A stretch of DNA of 64,000 nucleotides from Radiobacillus kanasensis (GTDB lineage Bacteria; Bacillota; Bacilli; Bacillales; Amphibacillaceae): assembly GCF_021049245.1 (NCBI RefSeq), contig NZ_CP088020.1, positions 3,540,001 through 3,604,000 of the forward strand, read 5' to 3'. A program made the position numbers and the translations under genes. Positions 38,304 to 47,515 of the stretch are shown piece after piece (within the stretch, counting starts at the first letter, position 1; each line of letters begins with the position of its first letter). The notes below the pieces were generated by a model. That model was not told the DNA's origin. It was given only the letters and a program-made list of their open reading frames with translations, and made no database searches.

Positions 38304-39386
38304 TCATCCTTTAAAAATTACAGCATGCTCTGGCTTCCAAGTAATCTTAATCGCTCTGTCGGCAGCAAGTGAATCGTCGTGCAGATGATGGTCTTCTTGA
38401 TGGACAACGATTTCTTGTTCATTTGACAATCGAACAATTACTTTCGTTAAGGAACCAACATAAATTTTCTCTTGAATGGTTCCATCAATCATACATTGCC
38501 CATCCGGAGCTTCTATTGTCACTTTTGCCTTTTCAGGGCGAACCGACATATATACTTTTTCATCGACGGTTAAATGTTGCTGATTCGAAATCATAATTTC
38601 ATTTCCACTAATAGTTAAATAAGCTTTATCGTCTCGCACTGCAGTTACCGTACCTTCGAAAATGTTCGTCTCTCCAATAAAGTCGGCTACGAATCTAGTT
38701 GCTGGCTTTTCATAGATTTCCTCCGGTGATCCCATCTGTTCGATTTTCCCAGCATTCATTACGACAATTCGGTCTGACATCGTCAGTGCTTCCTCTTGGT
38801 CGTGAGTGACATAGATAAACGTAATTCCTAGCGTCTGTTGCAAATGCTTCAATTCAAGCTGCATTTGTTTCCTAAGTTTTAAGTCGAGCGCCCCTAACGG
38901 CTCATCGAGTAAAAGAACTTTTGGATTATTGACGATAGCGCGGGCGATGGCTATCCGTTGTTGTTGTCCACCGCTTAGCTGTTTCGGTTTTCGATCACTA
39001 TAGCTTTTTAACTGCACAAGATCTAGAACTTTATTTACTCTTTCTGTAATTGCTGCTTTGTTTACTTTTTTCATTTTTAGCCCAAATGCAACGTTGTCAA
39101 AAACCGTCATGTGTGGGAATAAAGAATAGCTTTGAAATACCGTATTTACTTCCCTGTTATACGGCTCGACCTTCGCGACTTGCTTTTCTCCAATCCAGAC
39201 CTCTCCCTCAGATGGCTTTTCAAAGCCAGCAATCATACGTAAAGTCGTCGTTTTCCCACAACCTGATGGACCTAACAGAGTTAAAAACTCTCCTTGTTTA
39301 ACGGATAAATTTAAATCATCTACTGCTGTGTGTTGACCAAATTTCTTCGTTATATTTTGCAATTGCACCATGTAATTAGCAGACAA
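38304..39386 (-). CDS. potA: spermidine/putrescine ABC ATPase PotA
   Basis: About 361 residues: Walker A GPSGCGKTT, signature [14 protein letters not shown], Walker B VLLLDEPLGALD, and a C-terminal TOBE domain. TTG start at 39386 preferred since GGAGG is eight bases before it; the downstream ATG at 39371 has none. First gene of the pot unit, 112 bp before potD. Confidence 0.92.
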   Translation of the reverse strand: MSANYMVQLQNITKKFGQHTAVDDLNLSVKQGEFLTLLGPSGCGKTTTLRMIAGFEKPSEGEVWIGEKQVAKVEPYNREVNTVFQSYSLFPHMTVFDNVAFGLKMKKVNKAAITERVNKVLDLVQLKSYSDRKPKQLSGGQQQRIAIARAIVNNPKVLLLDEPLGALDLKLRKQMQLELKHLQQTLGITFIYVTHDQEEALTMSDRIVVMNAGKIEQMGSPEEIYEKPATRFVADFIGETNIFEGTVTAVRDDKAYLTISGNEIMISNQQHLTVDEKVYMSVRPEKAKVTIEAPDGQCMIDGTIQEKIYVGSLTKVIVRLSNEQEIVVHQEDHHLHDDSLAADRAIKITWKPEHAVIFKG

Positions 39387-39442
39387 ATAACACCCCTCCA
39401 AAGCTTTTATTGTATGGTTTCATCTCTTTTATTATTTAAATT

Positions 39443-39535
39443 TTCAAAATGTTTGAATTATAACATTCATCATACCCTTCCTATAAAACTAATTCATTAG
39501 ACAAATGGTTAAATGTTCGAGTTAGATTTTCGAAC
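39443..39535. promoter_or_regulatory. two inverted repeats upstream of potA
   Basis: TTCAAA-ATG-TTTGAA at 39443-39457 and GTTCGA-N9-TCGAAC at 39515-39535, both perfect six-base arms. The TTTGAA element recurs as TTTGAA-TTT-TTGAAC upstream of the aminotransferase gene (about 42728-42746). Possible binding sites of the PucR-type regulator; not matched to a published motif. Confidence 0.4.
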
Positions 39536-39604
39536 AATACAACGTCCTTCTTTACAGAACGAAGAAATATCATGGACTAGATAGGATGAATCTTACACGA
39601 TGTG

Positions 39605-41236
39605 TTAACACCCTTTTTGATACATTACTTTCCCATCCATAATCGTCAATACTGTTTGAACCTCTCGAATCTGTTCTGGATCAATTGCAAACAGATTTTG
39701 GTCTAGTACAATCACATCTGCTAGTTTTCCTACCTCTAATGTACCGAGCTCTTTCTCCCGAAATGTTCCAAATGCTGCACCAATCGTATAGGCCCTAAGC
39801 GCCTCATAAAGTGTGAGCTTTTGTTCCGGATTCCAGCCTTGTTGTGGGTACCCATCATCGTGTTTCCTTGTAACCGCCCGGTAAATCTCAGTCATCGGTT
39901 CTAGGCTCACTACCGGAAAATCGGTCCCAAACGCTAGTTGGGCGTTCGATTGCAATAGGGATTTCATCGGCCATGTCCACTTTTCACGCTCTCGTCCGAG
40001 ACGTTTGCGGTACACATTGTCTTCAAAAAACTCAGAAGCAGCCATATGCTCCGGTTGCATGGAAGCAATGATGCCTAGCTCTCCAAACCTCTTCACATCT
40101 TCCTCTGCAATCACTTCGATATGTTCAATCGTATGACGGGAATCTCTTTTTCCATTTCGTTTCTGTGCCTCTTCAAAACTATCTAACCCTAATCGAACAG
40201 CACCATCTCCACAGGCATGCAGTCTGATTCGAAAACCTTGGTCATCAGCTTCCATAATCCAACGTTTTACATAATCGACAGGGATGAGCGTATCGCCTGT
40301 CGTATCTTCTCGGTCGCTATAAGGTTCCAGCATAAACGCCGTATATGTCGTAGGAACACCGTCTAAAAATTGCTTTAGTCCAGAAAACTTTAAGGTGTCC
40401 GATTGATACTGATCTCGAAGCTTCATCGGATAAGAAAGCTCTCCATTTAGCTCGGTCAAAAAATGAATGCGAACGGAAAGCTCTTTTCTTTTATCCAAAT
40501 AATCATATACTTCTAGGTCTCCTAGCTGCAGACCAGGTAAAGGAAGCATATCACTGATAGAAGTAACCCCTAAACGCGCTGCTTCTTTTTGAAAATTTTT
40601 CAATAACTTGACCTTATCCTCAAATGGAATCTGATCAAACGCCTTTTGGGCATAGGTCATCGCTGTTTCATATAAGAATCCTGTAGGCTTTCCCAATTTA
40701 TCTCTTACGATTTCTCCAAAAGGTGGATCCGGGGTCTTTTCATCAATACCGAGCACCTCTAGCGCCTTCGTGTTCACCCACGCCCCGTGACACTCATCAT
40801 TAAAAAGAAATACCGGACGATCTGGGATGAGCTGATCTAATGTAGACCGATGTGGAAGCTCCTTTTTGTCCCAATACACATGGTACCAACGAAAGCCAAA
40901 AATCCATTCCCGCTCCGGATGTTGATCCGCAAATCGTTTTACAAGTTTAGCCGCTTCTACTTCGGATTTCGCTTCAAAGAGAGACACACTGTCTTCAGAT
41001 AAACTTCCGAGGAACAGGTGGATGTGAAAATCATTGAACCCTGCCATCACTAATTGATCTTGATAGGTGAAATGCTTGGTCTCAGCACCAATCAAGTTGG
41101 CTGCACGGTCTTGTTCTCCGACATAGATAATCTTGTTATCTTTTATTGCGATGGACCCGGAAAATGGTTCTTTTTCAAGCCCTGTAAAAATAGCATTACT
41201 CGTAATCACAACATCTGCTTGTTCTGCATGTGTCAT
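39605..41236 (-). CDS. amidohydrolase, YtcJ-like (Amidohydro_3)
   Basis: About 543 residues. Metal-binding FNDFHIHLF, central HACGDGAV and HTIEHIE, C-terminal FGTDFPVV. The family hydrolyses N-substituted amides or formamides with wide substrate range. ATG at 41236 with GGGAG. Downstream of the class III aminotransferase by 24 bp; likely same transcript. Possibly removes an N-acyl or N-formyl group from an amine; inference. Confidence 0.82.
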   Translation of the reverse strand: MTHAEQADVVITSNAIFTGLEKEPFSGSIAIKDNKIIYVGEQDRAANLIGAETKHFTYQDQLVMAGFNDFHIHLFLGSLSEDSVSLFEAKSEVEAAKLVKRFADQHPEREWIFGFRWYHVYWDKKELPHRSTLDQLIPDRPVFLFNDECHGAWVNTKALEVLGIDEKTPDPPFGEIVRDKLGKPTGFLYETAMTYAQKAFDQIPFEDKVKLLKNFQKEAARLGVTSISDMLPLPGLQLGDLEVYDYLDKRKELSVRIHFLTELNGELSYPMKLRDQYQSDTLKFSGLKQFLDGVPTTYTAFMLEPYSDREDTTGDTLIPVDYVKRWIMEADDQGFRIRLHACGDGAVRLGLDSFEEAQKRNGKRDSRHTIEHIEVIAEEDVKRFGELGIIASMQPEHMAASEFFEDNVYRKRLGREREKWTWPMKSLLQSNAQLAFGTDFPVVSLEPMTEIYRAVTRKHDDGYPQQGWNPEQKLTLYEALRAYTIGAAFGTFREKELGTLEVGKLADVIVLDQNLFAIDPEQIREVQTVLTIMDGKVMYQKGC

Positions 41237-41260
41237 CTCTCCCACCCCCATATACGAGTT

Positions 41261-42637
41261 TTAAACGGTTTTTTTGAAGGCCGTAATAGACTCATCAATA
41301 ATGGAAATGACCGTCTCTATTTCTTGCTTATTAATTACTAGGGGAGGTGCAACGGCAATAATATTCTTTCCTTCCGCCACTCGAATTGGGCGAATTAGTA
41401 ATTTCCGTTTGAAGCACTCTTCTCCGACTTTTGCCGCAGCCATTACGGAAACATCAAACGGAATTTCTGCCTCTGGGTCTTGGAATAGTTCGAATGCAGA
41501 TAATAATCCGATTGCTCTCGTTTTTGTGACAATACCATGCTTATTTTGCAGATACTCGTAACCAGCTTTTAACTCTGTTTCCATTAGTTTGGAATGAGCG
41601 ACTATATTGTCACGTTCTATAATTTCAATATTTTTCAAACCAACTGCACAGGCTGTTGGGTGTCCACTATACGTAAATCCGTGACTTAATACTCCTTCAA
41701 ATCGCACAAGTTCATCACGGACTTTTTGATGGATGAGAACCCCGCCTAATTGGGAATATCCACTAGTTACTCCTTTTGCGAAACAGAGAAAGTCTGGCAC
41801 AACATCCCAATTTTCCACACCAAACATTTGACCTGTTCGGCCGAAGCCACATATAACCTCATCCGCAATGAACAGAATGCCGAACTCATCACATAGGTCC
41901 CGAACGGCTTGCAAGTATTCGGCTGGCGGAATAAATACACCACCAGATCCTTGAACTGGCTCCATGATGATCGCCGCAATTGTATCGGCGCCTTCTTTTT
42001 CCACGATATCACGAATACATCCTTCGTAATTCGGGTCGCTCTTATCTCCCTTTTCACAGTTCGTTAAGTGAGCTTTGGCATGGAAAACCTCTTCGATTTT
42101 TGAACTGGAGAACGTGTGAAAATTCGGAATAGAGGTAGCCGTTTGAGCTGCAATCGTTACACCATGATACGCGTTCTCTAGTGCAATAATTTTTCGTTTC
42201 TTTGGTTCTCCTCTCAGCTCCCAATAGAAACGAGCCAATTTAAATGCTGTGTCGTTAGATTCAGAACCACCGGATGTGTAGAAAACAGAATTTAGCTCAC
42301 CAGGAGCTAAAGAAACTAGTTTTTCCGATAGTCTCACTGCTGGCTCATTTGAATAGCTAATAAATGAAGAGCTATAAGCAAGTGTTTCCATTTGTTCCTT
42401 GGCTACTTCTGCCAATTCCTTTTGCCCATGTCCAAGGTTAACGTTCCAGAGCATGGACACACCGTCTATATACGTATCTCCATATACGTCGGTAACGTGG
42501 ACTCCATTTCCTTTTTCAAACATAATCTTTGGCCCTTGTTCCGCATGGGCTTTCGGAGCTGTTGTTGGGTGTAAATAATACTTCTTATCCAATTCCGCTA
42601 ATTCTTGAGCATGTTGCATAGAAAGGTTTTTCACCAT
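41261..42637 (-). CDS. class III aminotransferase (putrescine/GABA/omega-amine type)
   Basis: 458 residues, PLP Lys in [30 protein letters not shown], substrate segment GVSMLWNVNLGHG. Resembles SpuC-type putrescine/omega-amine:pyruvate transaminases. ATG at 42637 after AAGGGGGG. A CcpA-type cre site and the PucR gene lie directly upstream. Distinct from the second class III enzyme at 26279-27625. Confidence 0.85.
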   Translation of the reverse strand: MVKNLSMQHAQELAELDKKYYLHPTTAPKAHAEQGPKIMFEKGNGVHVTDVYGDTYIDGVSMLWNVNLGHGQKELAEVAKEQMETLAYSSSFISYSNEPAVRLSEKLVSLAPGELNSVFYTSGGSESNDTAFKLARFYWELRGEPKKRKIIALENAYHGVTIAAQTATSIPNFHTFSSSKIEEVFHAKAHLTNCEKGDKSDPNYEGCIRDIVEKEGADTIAAIIMEPVQGSGGVFIPPAEYLQAVRDLCDEFGILFIADEVICGFGRTGQMFGVENWDVVPDFLCFAKGVTSGYSQLGGVLIHQKVRDELVRFEGVLSHGFTYSGHPTACAVGLKNIEIIERDNIVAHSKLMETELKAGYEYLQNKHGIVTKTRAIGLLSAFELFQDPEAEIPFDVSVMAAAKVGEECFKRKLLIRPIRVAEGKNIIAVAPPLVINKQEIETVISIIDESITAFKKTV

Positions 42638-42705
42638 TCTAAGCCCCCCTTTTCTTGAAATCCGTACAAAATAATGGCTTAATTCCATCTAAGTGTATCG
42701 CATTT

Positions 42706-42719
42706 AGAAAGCGGTTACA
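42706..42719 (-). promoter_or_regulatory. candidate cre (CcpA) site
   Basis: Minus-strand TGTAACCGCTTTCT matches TGWAANCGNTNWCA except the last base. 69-82 bp upstream of the aminotransferase start, where it could impose catabolite repression on the cluster. Confidence 0.55.
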
Positions 42720-42799
42720 TTTTCCTATTTGTTCAAAAATTCAAATAATTGATTGGACATGATGTTAACTATGCTCATATCCCCACAATGGTTTACTAA

Positions 42800-44407
42800 T
42801 TATGGAATTTGTATAACCTCTTCTTTTTGTCCATACAGATACGTATAGGCATAGACTGCTAACTCGATCGCAATTCGCTTCTCAGATTCCATAAAGTCGT
42901 CCCCTAATAGTTCCTTTAACTTTTCAATTCGGTGATATAATGTTTGTCTTACAATATATAGACGATCGGCTGCATCTTTTTTTGATCCACTTACTTCTAA
43001 AAACACTTTTAACGTTTCTAGCATCTGACTGTTTTTTCGTTGATCAAATTCTATAATAGGCCCTAGATAGTCCTCCACATATTCTTGAAGATGATTTTGC
43101 CGGTTCAAGTGGGAGATAAGTCTGTACACATACAAATCGTCATAAAAATACTTTTTAAACGCTTTTGTTTTCTTCTGAACCTGTAGCGTTTCTTTCGCCA
43201 TGTCAAAACTTACATGTAGCTTATCTAGGCTGAACAGCTTGCCAATCCCAAAAGACGTTTTGGAGGCTGCTTGTTTTTTTAGTAAATCGGTCTGACCAAT
43301 TTGGTCTAGTGCTTGAATCAGTCTTCTCTTCCAATCTTCTTTTTTTCGTTTATTGACTAGAGAAAACATGAGATGATTTCGATCATATGAGACGAGGGAG
43401 AAATAACCATGTTGTTCAAAGATAGTACGGAAGATCATGGAGTAATAGGTGAGGTCTGGTTCTTCCTGCTCAAAGTTGATTTCACAAATACATACCGTAC
43501 ATCCATTCGGCTTTAAATTCGGATCAACGGCGAGTAAATGATCCTCAATATCTTGTAAGGAATGCTCTCCATTCATCCACTTTAACACCCAATGATTCTC
43601 CTGATATTTCCGTTTTTCTTCTACATATAACAATCGGAGTTGGTCTTGAGATAGTGCAGTTGCAGCTCTATCTAGTACTAAACTATCGAATTCAGTAAGG
43701 TCCTGTTCGGAAATAATAATGAGATCGGCAAATTTATGCCCTAGCGCTTTTATTGGTTTGGATGCACTTCGTGAAGCAGAGTTAATGACACTATATGGCT
43801 CTGCTGAATGGACAAGATGTAAAAGGCGTTGTTCCTTAGCCTTGTTAATAGGTGGGTAAAATTCAAGATCCCCTTCAACCGGGTTGTAAGCAACTTGAAC
43901 ATTTAAATATTGGTGAAGTAAACGCAAGATTCGTTTGAATCCATCTGTTGATAACAGAAGATGATTTAGTTGATTGGAAACCGATTCTAGATTGAGGAGC
44001 ATTTTGTATTGGGTTTCCATAAAAAGTGTATTTATATCTTGTGTGATGTCAATGTAACGAACGGGCTTTTCAAATACAATAAGAGGAAAATTGTGCTTAT
44101 CCGCTAATTCAATCATATGGACTGGAAATTCGGATATATATAACCCAACCTCCACACATAATCCTGCGGCATTACGGTCAATCAGTTGCTTCAAAAAGGA
44201 AAGACTAGATTGCTTTTCTCTCCAGCCTACTCCCGTTGAAAGTACGAGTTCATTTCCATTTAACAAATGTCCAATTTCGGTGACTTCCATAATGTGGACC
44301 CAGCTGACATATCCGCGAAGTCCTTTTTTCCCTGCAACTACTTTTGCATTTTGAAAATGTTTACGAGATAGTACTTCTTCTACCGTCAGTTTGAAGTTCT
44401 TTTTCAT
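42800..44407 (-). CDS. PucR-family transcriptional regulator
   Basis: 535 residues. N-terminal PucR ligand domain (about 8-130), central CdaR GGDEF-like region, C-terminal helix-turn-helix SGSKKDAADRLYIVRQTLYHRIEKLKELLG (PucR C-terminal HTH_30). Such regulators activate purine, GABA or polyamine catabolism in Bacilli. At the head of the amine cluster and transcribed in the same direction. ATG with GGGGGG six bases upstream. Confidence 0.88.
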   Translation of the reverse strand: MKKNFKLTVEEVLSRKHFQNAKVVAGKKGLRGYVSWVHIMEVTEIGHLLNGNELVLSTGVGWREKQSSLSFLKQLIDRNAAGLCVEVGLYISEFPVHMIELADKHNFPLIVFEKPVRYIDITQDINTLFMETQYKMLLNLESVSNQLNHLLLSTDGFKRILRLLHQYLNVQVAYNPVEGDLEFYPPINKAKEQRLLHLVHSAEPYSVINSASRSASKPIKALGHKFADLIIISEQDLTEFDSLVLDRAATALSQDQLRLLYVEEKRKYQENHWVLKWMNGEHSLQDIEDHLLAVDPNLKPNGCTVCICEINFEQEEPDLTYYSMIFRTIFEQHGYFSLVSYDRNHLMFSLVNKRKKEDWKRRLIQALDQIGQTDLLKKQAASKTSFGIGKLFSLDKLHVSFDMAKETLQVQKKTKAFKKYFYDDLYVYRLISHLNRQNHLQEYVEDYLGPIIEFDQRKNSQMLETLKVFLEVSGSKKDAADRLYIVRQTLYHRIEKLKELLGDDFMESEKRIAIELAVYAYTYLYGQKEEVIQIP

Positions 44408-44641
44408 TTAATCCCCCCAAGCTTCTCCATTTAACAGTTTGACTGAATCATAATTAGTATTTTAAATTATCATAACACTTTGTCAATTGCCTATGCGAGA
44501 TTTTGTTCACAAATCTGTCACATTATCTTTACAAACTGTCAATAATCGGGGTAATACTAACATTTCTAATCGGTGAAATTCATAGCGCGGCTTACAAATC
44601 TCTGTTTAAAATGGACATAATGTAAAATTAACGTTTAATAA

Positions 44642-44683
44642 AGGAAAAGAGTTAGTATGCCATTATAAAATGGACACTAACTC
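44642..44683 (-). terminator. terminator of SDR gene
   Basis: Long hairpin: outer arms GAGTTAGT and ACTAACTC, inner CCATT/AATGG, followed on the minus strand by TTTTCCTTT. Confidence 0.88.
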
Positions 44684-44692
44684 TAATTTACT

Positions 44693-45478
44693 TTAAAGCA
44701 GGGATTCTGCTCCATCGATAAATATTTCTGTACCCGTAATATGACTAGATGCATCGGAGGCAAGGAACTGAACAAGCTCTGCCACTTGCTCTGGCTGTCC
44801 AGCATGGTGCTCTAACGGCTGATTTCCCTCTGGATACTCTACAGGGATTTTTATTTTTTCTAACGCTTTCTTCTCTGGGAACGTATTTTTTCCGATATTC
44901 GTTTGAATGGCTCCAGGGCAAATGATGTTAACACGTATATGGTATTTAGCCAGCTCCAGGGCCGCCATTTTCCCAAACGCCATCTGGCCCGCTTTAGAGG
45001 AGCTATAGGCGGACATTCCAAAGCCTGAAAAAGTTCGATTTCCATTTATAGAGCTAGTAATAATGACGCTTCCTCCTTGCTTCTTCAAGTGTGGAATCGC
45101 ATATTTAACCGTCATGAAAGTACTCTTTAAATTTGTCGTTAACGTCTGATCCCAATCCTCCGGTTCAAGGTCTTCAATGGGGGCAACCTTACCGTTAATC
45201 CCCGCGTTGGCAAACACGATGTCCAAGCGTCCCCATTTTTCAATGACTTCTTGAACGCTTTCCTCTACACGCTTTGGATCGGAAACATCTGTATCGGTGA
45301 TGATGGCTTGACCACCTGCTGCTTCGATTTCCTGTTTTGCCTTCTCCGCTTGTTCTTCCTTTAAATCAACTAATCCAACATGTGCACCTGCTTTTGCAAG
45401 TTGGATAGCGGCTGCTTTCCCTATTCCTGAACCCGCTCCAGTGACGATTGCTACTTTATTATGTAAGTTTCCAGACAT
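44693..45478 (-). CDS. short-chain dehydrogenase/reductase
   Basis: 261 residues, classical SDR: TGAGSGIG cofactor loop, NAG in FANAGINGK, catalytic Ser in TSSINGN and YSSSK. Asp in GLVDLKEEQ suggests NAD rather than NADP. Start ATG at 45478 after AGGAGGG. Substrate unknown. Confidence 0.9.
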   Translation of the reverse strand: MSGNLHNKVAIVTGAGSGIGKAAAIQLAKAGAHVGLVDLKEEQAEKAKQEIEAAGGQAIITDTDVSDPKRVEESVQEVIEKWGRLDIVFANAGINGKVAPIEDLEPEDWDQTLTTNLKSTFMTVKYAIPHLKKQGGSVIITSSINGNRTFSGFGMSAYSSSKAGQMAFGKMAALELAKYHIRVNIICPGAIQTNIGKNTFPEKKALEKIKIPVEYPEGNQPLEHHAGQPEQVAELVQFLASDASSHITGTEIFIDGAESLL

Positions 45479-45593
45479 GGTGTCCCTCCTAAACAATTTG
45501 TTATTGTTAGTATGGGATTCATCTTTATTCTTATCCCGGAAAGATGACATCTTACAGCTATCCATTTAACTATGTAGAAACAGCTGTAGTATA

Positions 45594-45630
45594 AAAATAA
45601 GACCAAATCTTAGTGATTTAGTCTTATTTT
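45594..45630 (-). terminator. terminator of dioxygenase gene
   Basis: Arms AAAATAAGAC and GTCTTATTTT with a second AAATC/GATTT stem; minus-strand T run. Confidence 0.8.
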
Positions 45631-45664
45631 AACTGTTCCTCTTTCGGAACTTAGCTTGCATTTT

Positions 45665-46636
45665 CTATATCTTCGTATCTAATGACTCTAATTCCGCTTC
45701 TATTTCCTTTCTTTGTTCCTCTAAAAAGGGAGGTAAGGCAACAGATTCTCCTAAATGCTCTGGATCCTCATCCGTTGCAAAGCCTGGTCCATCTGTTGCG
45801 AGTTCAATCAAGATACCGTTTGGATCTCTAAAGTAAAGGGATTGGAAATAGTATCGATCGACTAAGCCAGAGTTCGGCATACGGCGTTCCTTGACTTTCT
45901 TTACCCACTCTTCTAATTCCAATTTGTCTTCTACGCGTAAAGCGACGTGATGAACGCTGCCGCGACCTGGGCGTTCAGGCGGTAAATCAGTTCGCTCCTC
46001 TACATGTATTTCTGCCCCTGTTCCCCCTTCACCCGTTTGAAGTACGAGAATATCCTTTTGTCCTTCAACTGGAGATGAATACGCTCCAACCTCCCGAAAA
46101 CCAAGGAGATCTTTTAAGACAGATACGGTCTTTTCCGCTTCTGGAACCGTTAGCTTCACAGGTCCTAAACCTAGAATTCCTTTATCCCGTGGGATTGAAC
46201 TTTTCACCCAAGGGTTTCCGCCTGGTACCCCTTGATTCGTTTCATCGGATACGAGGACTAAACGTTGTCCTTCGTGGTCACGAAACGGGATTACTTTTCT
46301 ACCAAACTGCTTTTTCATTCCATCGTGATCAATCTGTAGTTCATCTAATCTATTTTGCCAATAGGAAAGAACATCGTCATTCGCTACACGTAGGGACGTG
46401 GCAGAAATACTATTGTTTCCTTCATACGTATGCCCCGCTCGTTTTATTTCAAAAAAGGTTAGATCCGTACCTGGATTCCCTATTTCATCTGCATAGAATA
46501 AATGATACATACTCGTATCATCCTGATTCACTGATTTTTTGACCAATCTCATTCCTAAATCTTTTGTATAAAAGTTATAATTTTCTTTTGCCTTAGCTGT
46601 AATGGCCGAGACGTGGTGGATACCTTTGATTTTCAA
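45665..46636 (-). CDS. VOC-fold ring-cleaving dioxygenase, MhqO/LinE-like
   Basis: 323 residues, two tandem vicinal-oxygen-chelate halves. Metal ligand His in IKGIHHVSAI, second-half His in SVHHVALRV, Glu in PNGILIELATDGPG. Opens hydroquinone/catechol-type rings. The TTG at 46636 has GGAGG eight bases upstream; the TTG at 46642 is too close to it. Preceded by an excellent promoter overlapping an MhqR-like palindrome, so probably induced by quinones or thiol-reactive electrophiles. No mhqR gene nearby. Confidence 0.87.
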   Translation of the reverse strand: MKIKGIHHVSAITAKAKENYNFYTKDLGMRLVKKSVNQDDTSMYHLFYADEIGNPGTDLTFFEIKRAGHTYEGNNSISATSLRVANDDVLSYWQNRLDELQIDHDGMKKQFGRKVIPFRDHEGQRLVLVSDETNQGVPGGNPWVKSSIPRDKGILGLGPVKLTVPEAEKTVSVLKDLLGFREVGAYSSPVEGQKDILVLQTGEGGTGAEIHVEERTDLPPERPGRGSVHHVALRVEDKLELEEWVKKVKERRMPNSGLVDRYYFQSLYFRDPNGILIELATDGPGFATDEDPEHLGESVALPPFLEEQRKEIEAELESLDTKI

Positions 46637-46665
46637 AGCCAACCCCTCCTTTTGCTTCTTTATAT

Positions 46666-46683
46666 TATCTTGAATTCAAGATA
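46666..46683. promoter_or_regulatory. MhqR-like operator
   Basis: Perfect 18-bp palindrome TATCTTGAATTCAAGATA immediately downstream of the -10 box. The B. subtilis MhqR operator is of the form tATCTcgaATTcgAGATa. Confidence 0.8.
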
Positions 46684-46684
46684 T

Positions 46685-46713
46685 ATTTTAATATAGGTAT
46701 AAAGTCCTGTCAA
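46685..46713 (-). promoter_or_regulatory. sigma-A promoter of dioxygenase gene
   Basis: TTGACA (46708-46713), 17-bp spacer, TAAAAT (46685-46690). Confidence 0.85.
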
Positions 46714-46764
46714 ATTAAGTGTTATCGTGTTGATGTTAACAAGTCCTTTCCGAACTTTGTAAAT

Positions 46765-46804
46765 AAAACACCCCCAAACGTTTTTAGAACGATTTTGGAG
46801 GTGT
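46765..46804 (-). terminator. terminator after DUF4328 gene
   Basis: Arms CACCTCCAAAA / TTTGGGGGTG on the minus strand, followed by TTTTATTT. The plus strand also shows a T run, so it may act both ways. Confidence 0.75.
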
Positions 46805-46879
46805 GTACTTTTTTTCTTGTCTCAATTATTCATTCTTAAGGTGTTTTACCTCCCGAAAGTAGAAGCGTAGAAAATAGAA

Positions 46880-47500
46880 TTATGCTATACCCTTTTCCTC
46901 AGATTTTTCATTATGTCCAATAATTACATTTAGAGCTTCTGTTATACAAGTAAACATGAATAGGTAAGCAATCGTTAGAGATAAATCAACTCCATAACTC
47001 CACACCCAAACAGATTCCCCTCCAGTTCCTACAGCAAATTCCTCGCTATTTAAAAGTACATTAAGAAATCTAGAGCCGACTAATAAAATAAAGTAAAATG
47101 GCAAGTATACTCCTAATTGCTTTCCTAATTCGTTAGTAAGGGTTCTCTTTTTTAGCTGTTTAGACATAACAGAGTAAATGTTCCACAATCCCCAAAAATT
47201 ATAAAAAGGAATCATTATACGAGCTAAAGCTCCACCAGATGTAATAGGGTATTGAAAATCTAGTTTATTTAAATCATTGTGAACTTTATATATCCAAATT
47301 AAATAAAGTACAATTGAAATTAGGTTGACACCAAGTTGCAATACCACTGTGAACCGATCAATGACTAGCATATGCTCGAGAAAAAAGTCCTGTTCATATA
47401 CAAAAAGGTAAGTTGAGATCAGTCCAATCACGCTTAATATTATCATAGCCCATAAAAATACCTTCAGGACTTTTCCAATTGAGGTTGACGATAGTTTCAT
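46880..47500 (-). CDS. DUF4328 membrane protein
   Basis: 206 residues, about five hydrophobic spans (13-34, 52-70, 95-112, 130-148, 172-190). The segment IWIYKVHNDLNKL ... RIMIPFYNFWGLWNIYSVM is the DUF4328 signature. Function unknown. Second gene behind the c-di-GMP riboswitch, 15 bp after the S16 protease. ATG with AAAGGAG. Confidence 0.8.
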   Translation of the reverse strand: MKLSSTSIGKVLKVFLWAMIILSVIGLISTYLFVYEQDFFLEHMLVIDRFTVVLQLGVNLISIVLYLIWIYKVHNDLNKLDFQYPITSGGALARIMIPFYNFWGLWNIYSVMSKQLKKRTLTNELGKQLGVYLPFYFILLVGSRFLNVLLNSEEFAVGTGGESVWVWSYGVDLSLTIAYLFMFTCITEALNVIIGHNEKSEEKGIA

Positions 47501-47515
47501 TTATAACGCTCTCCT

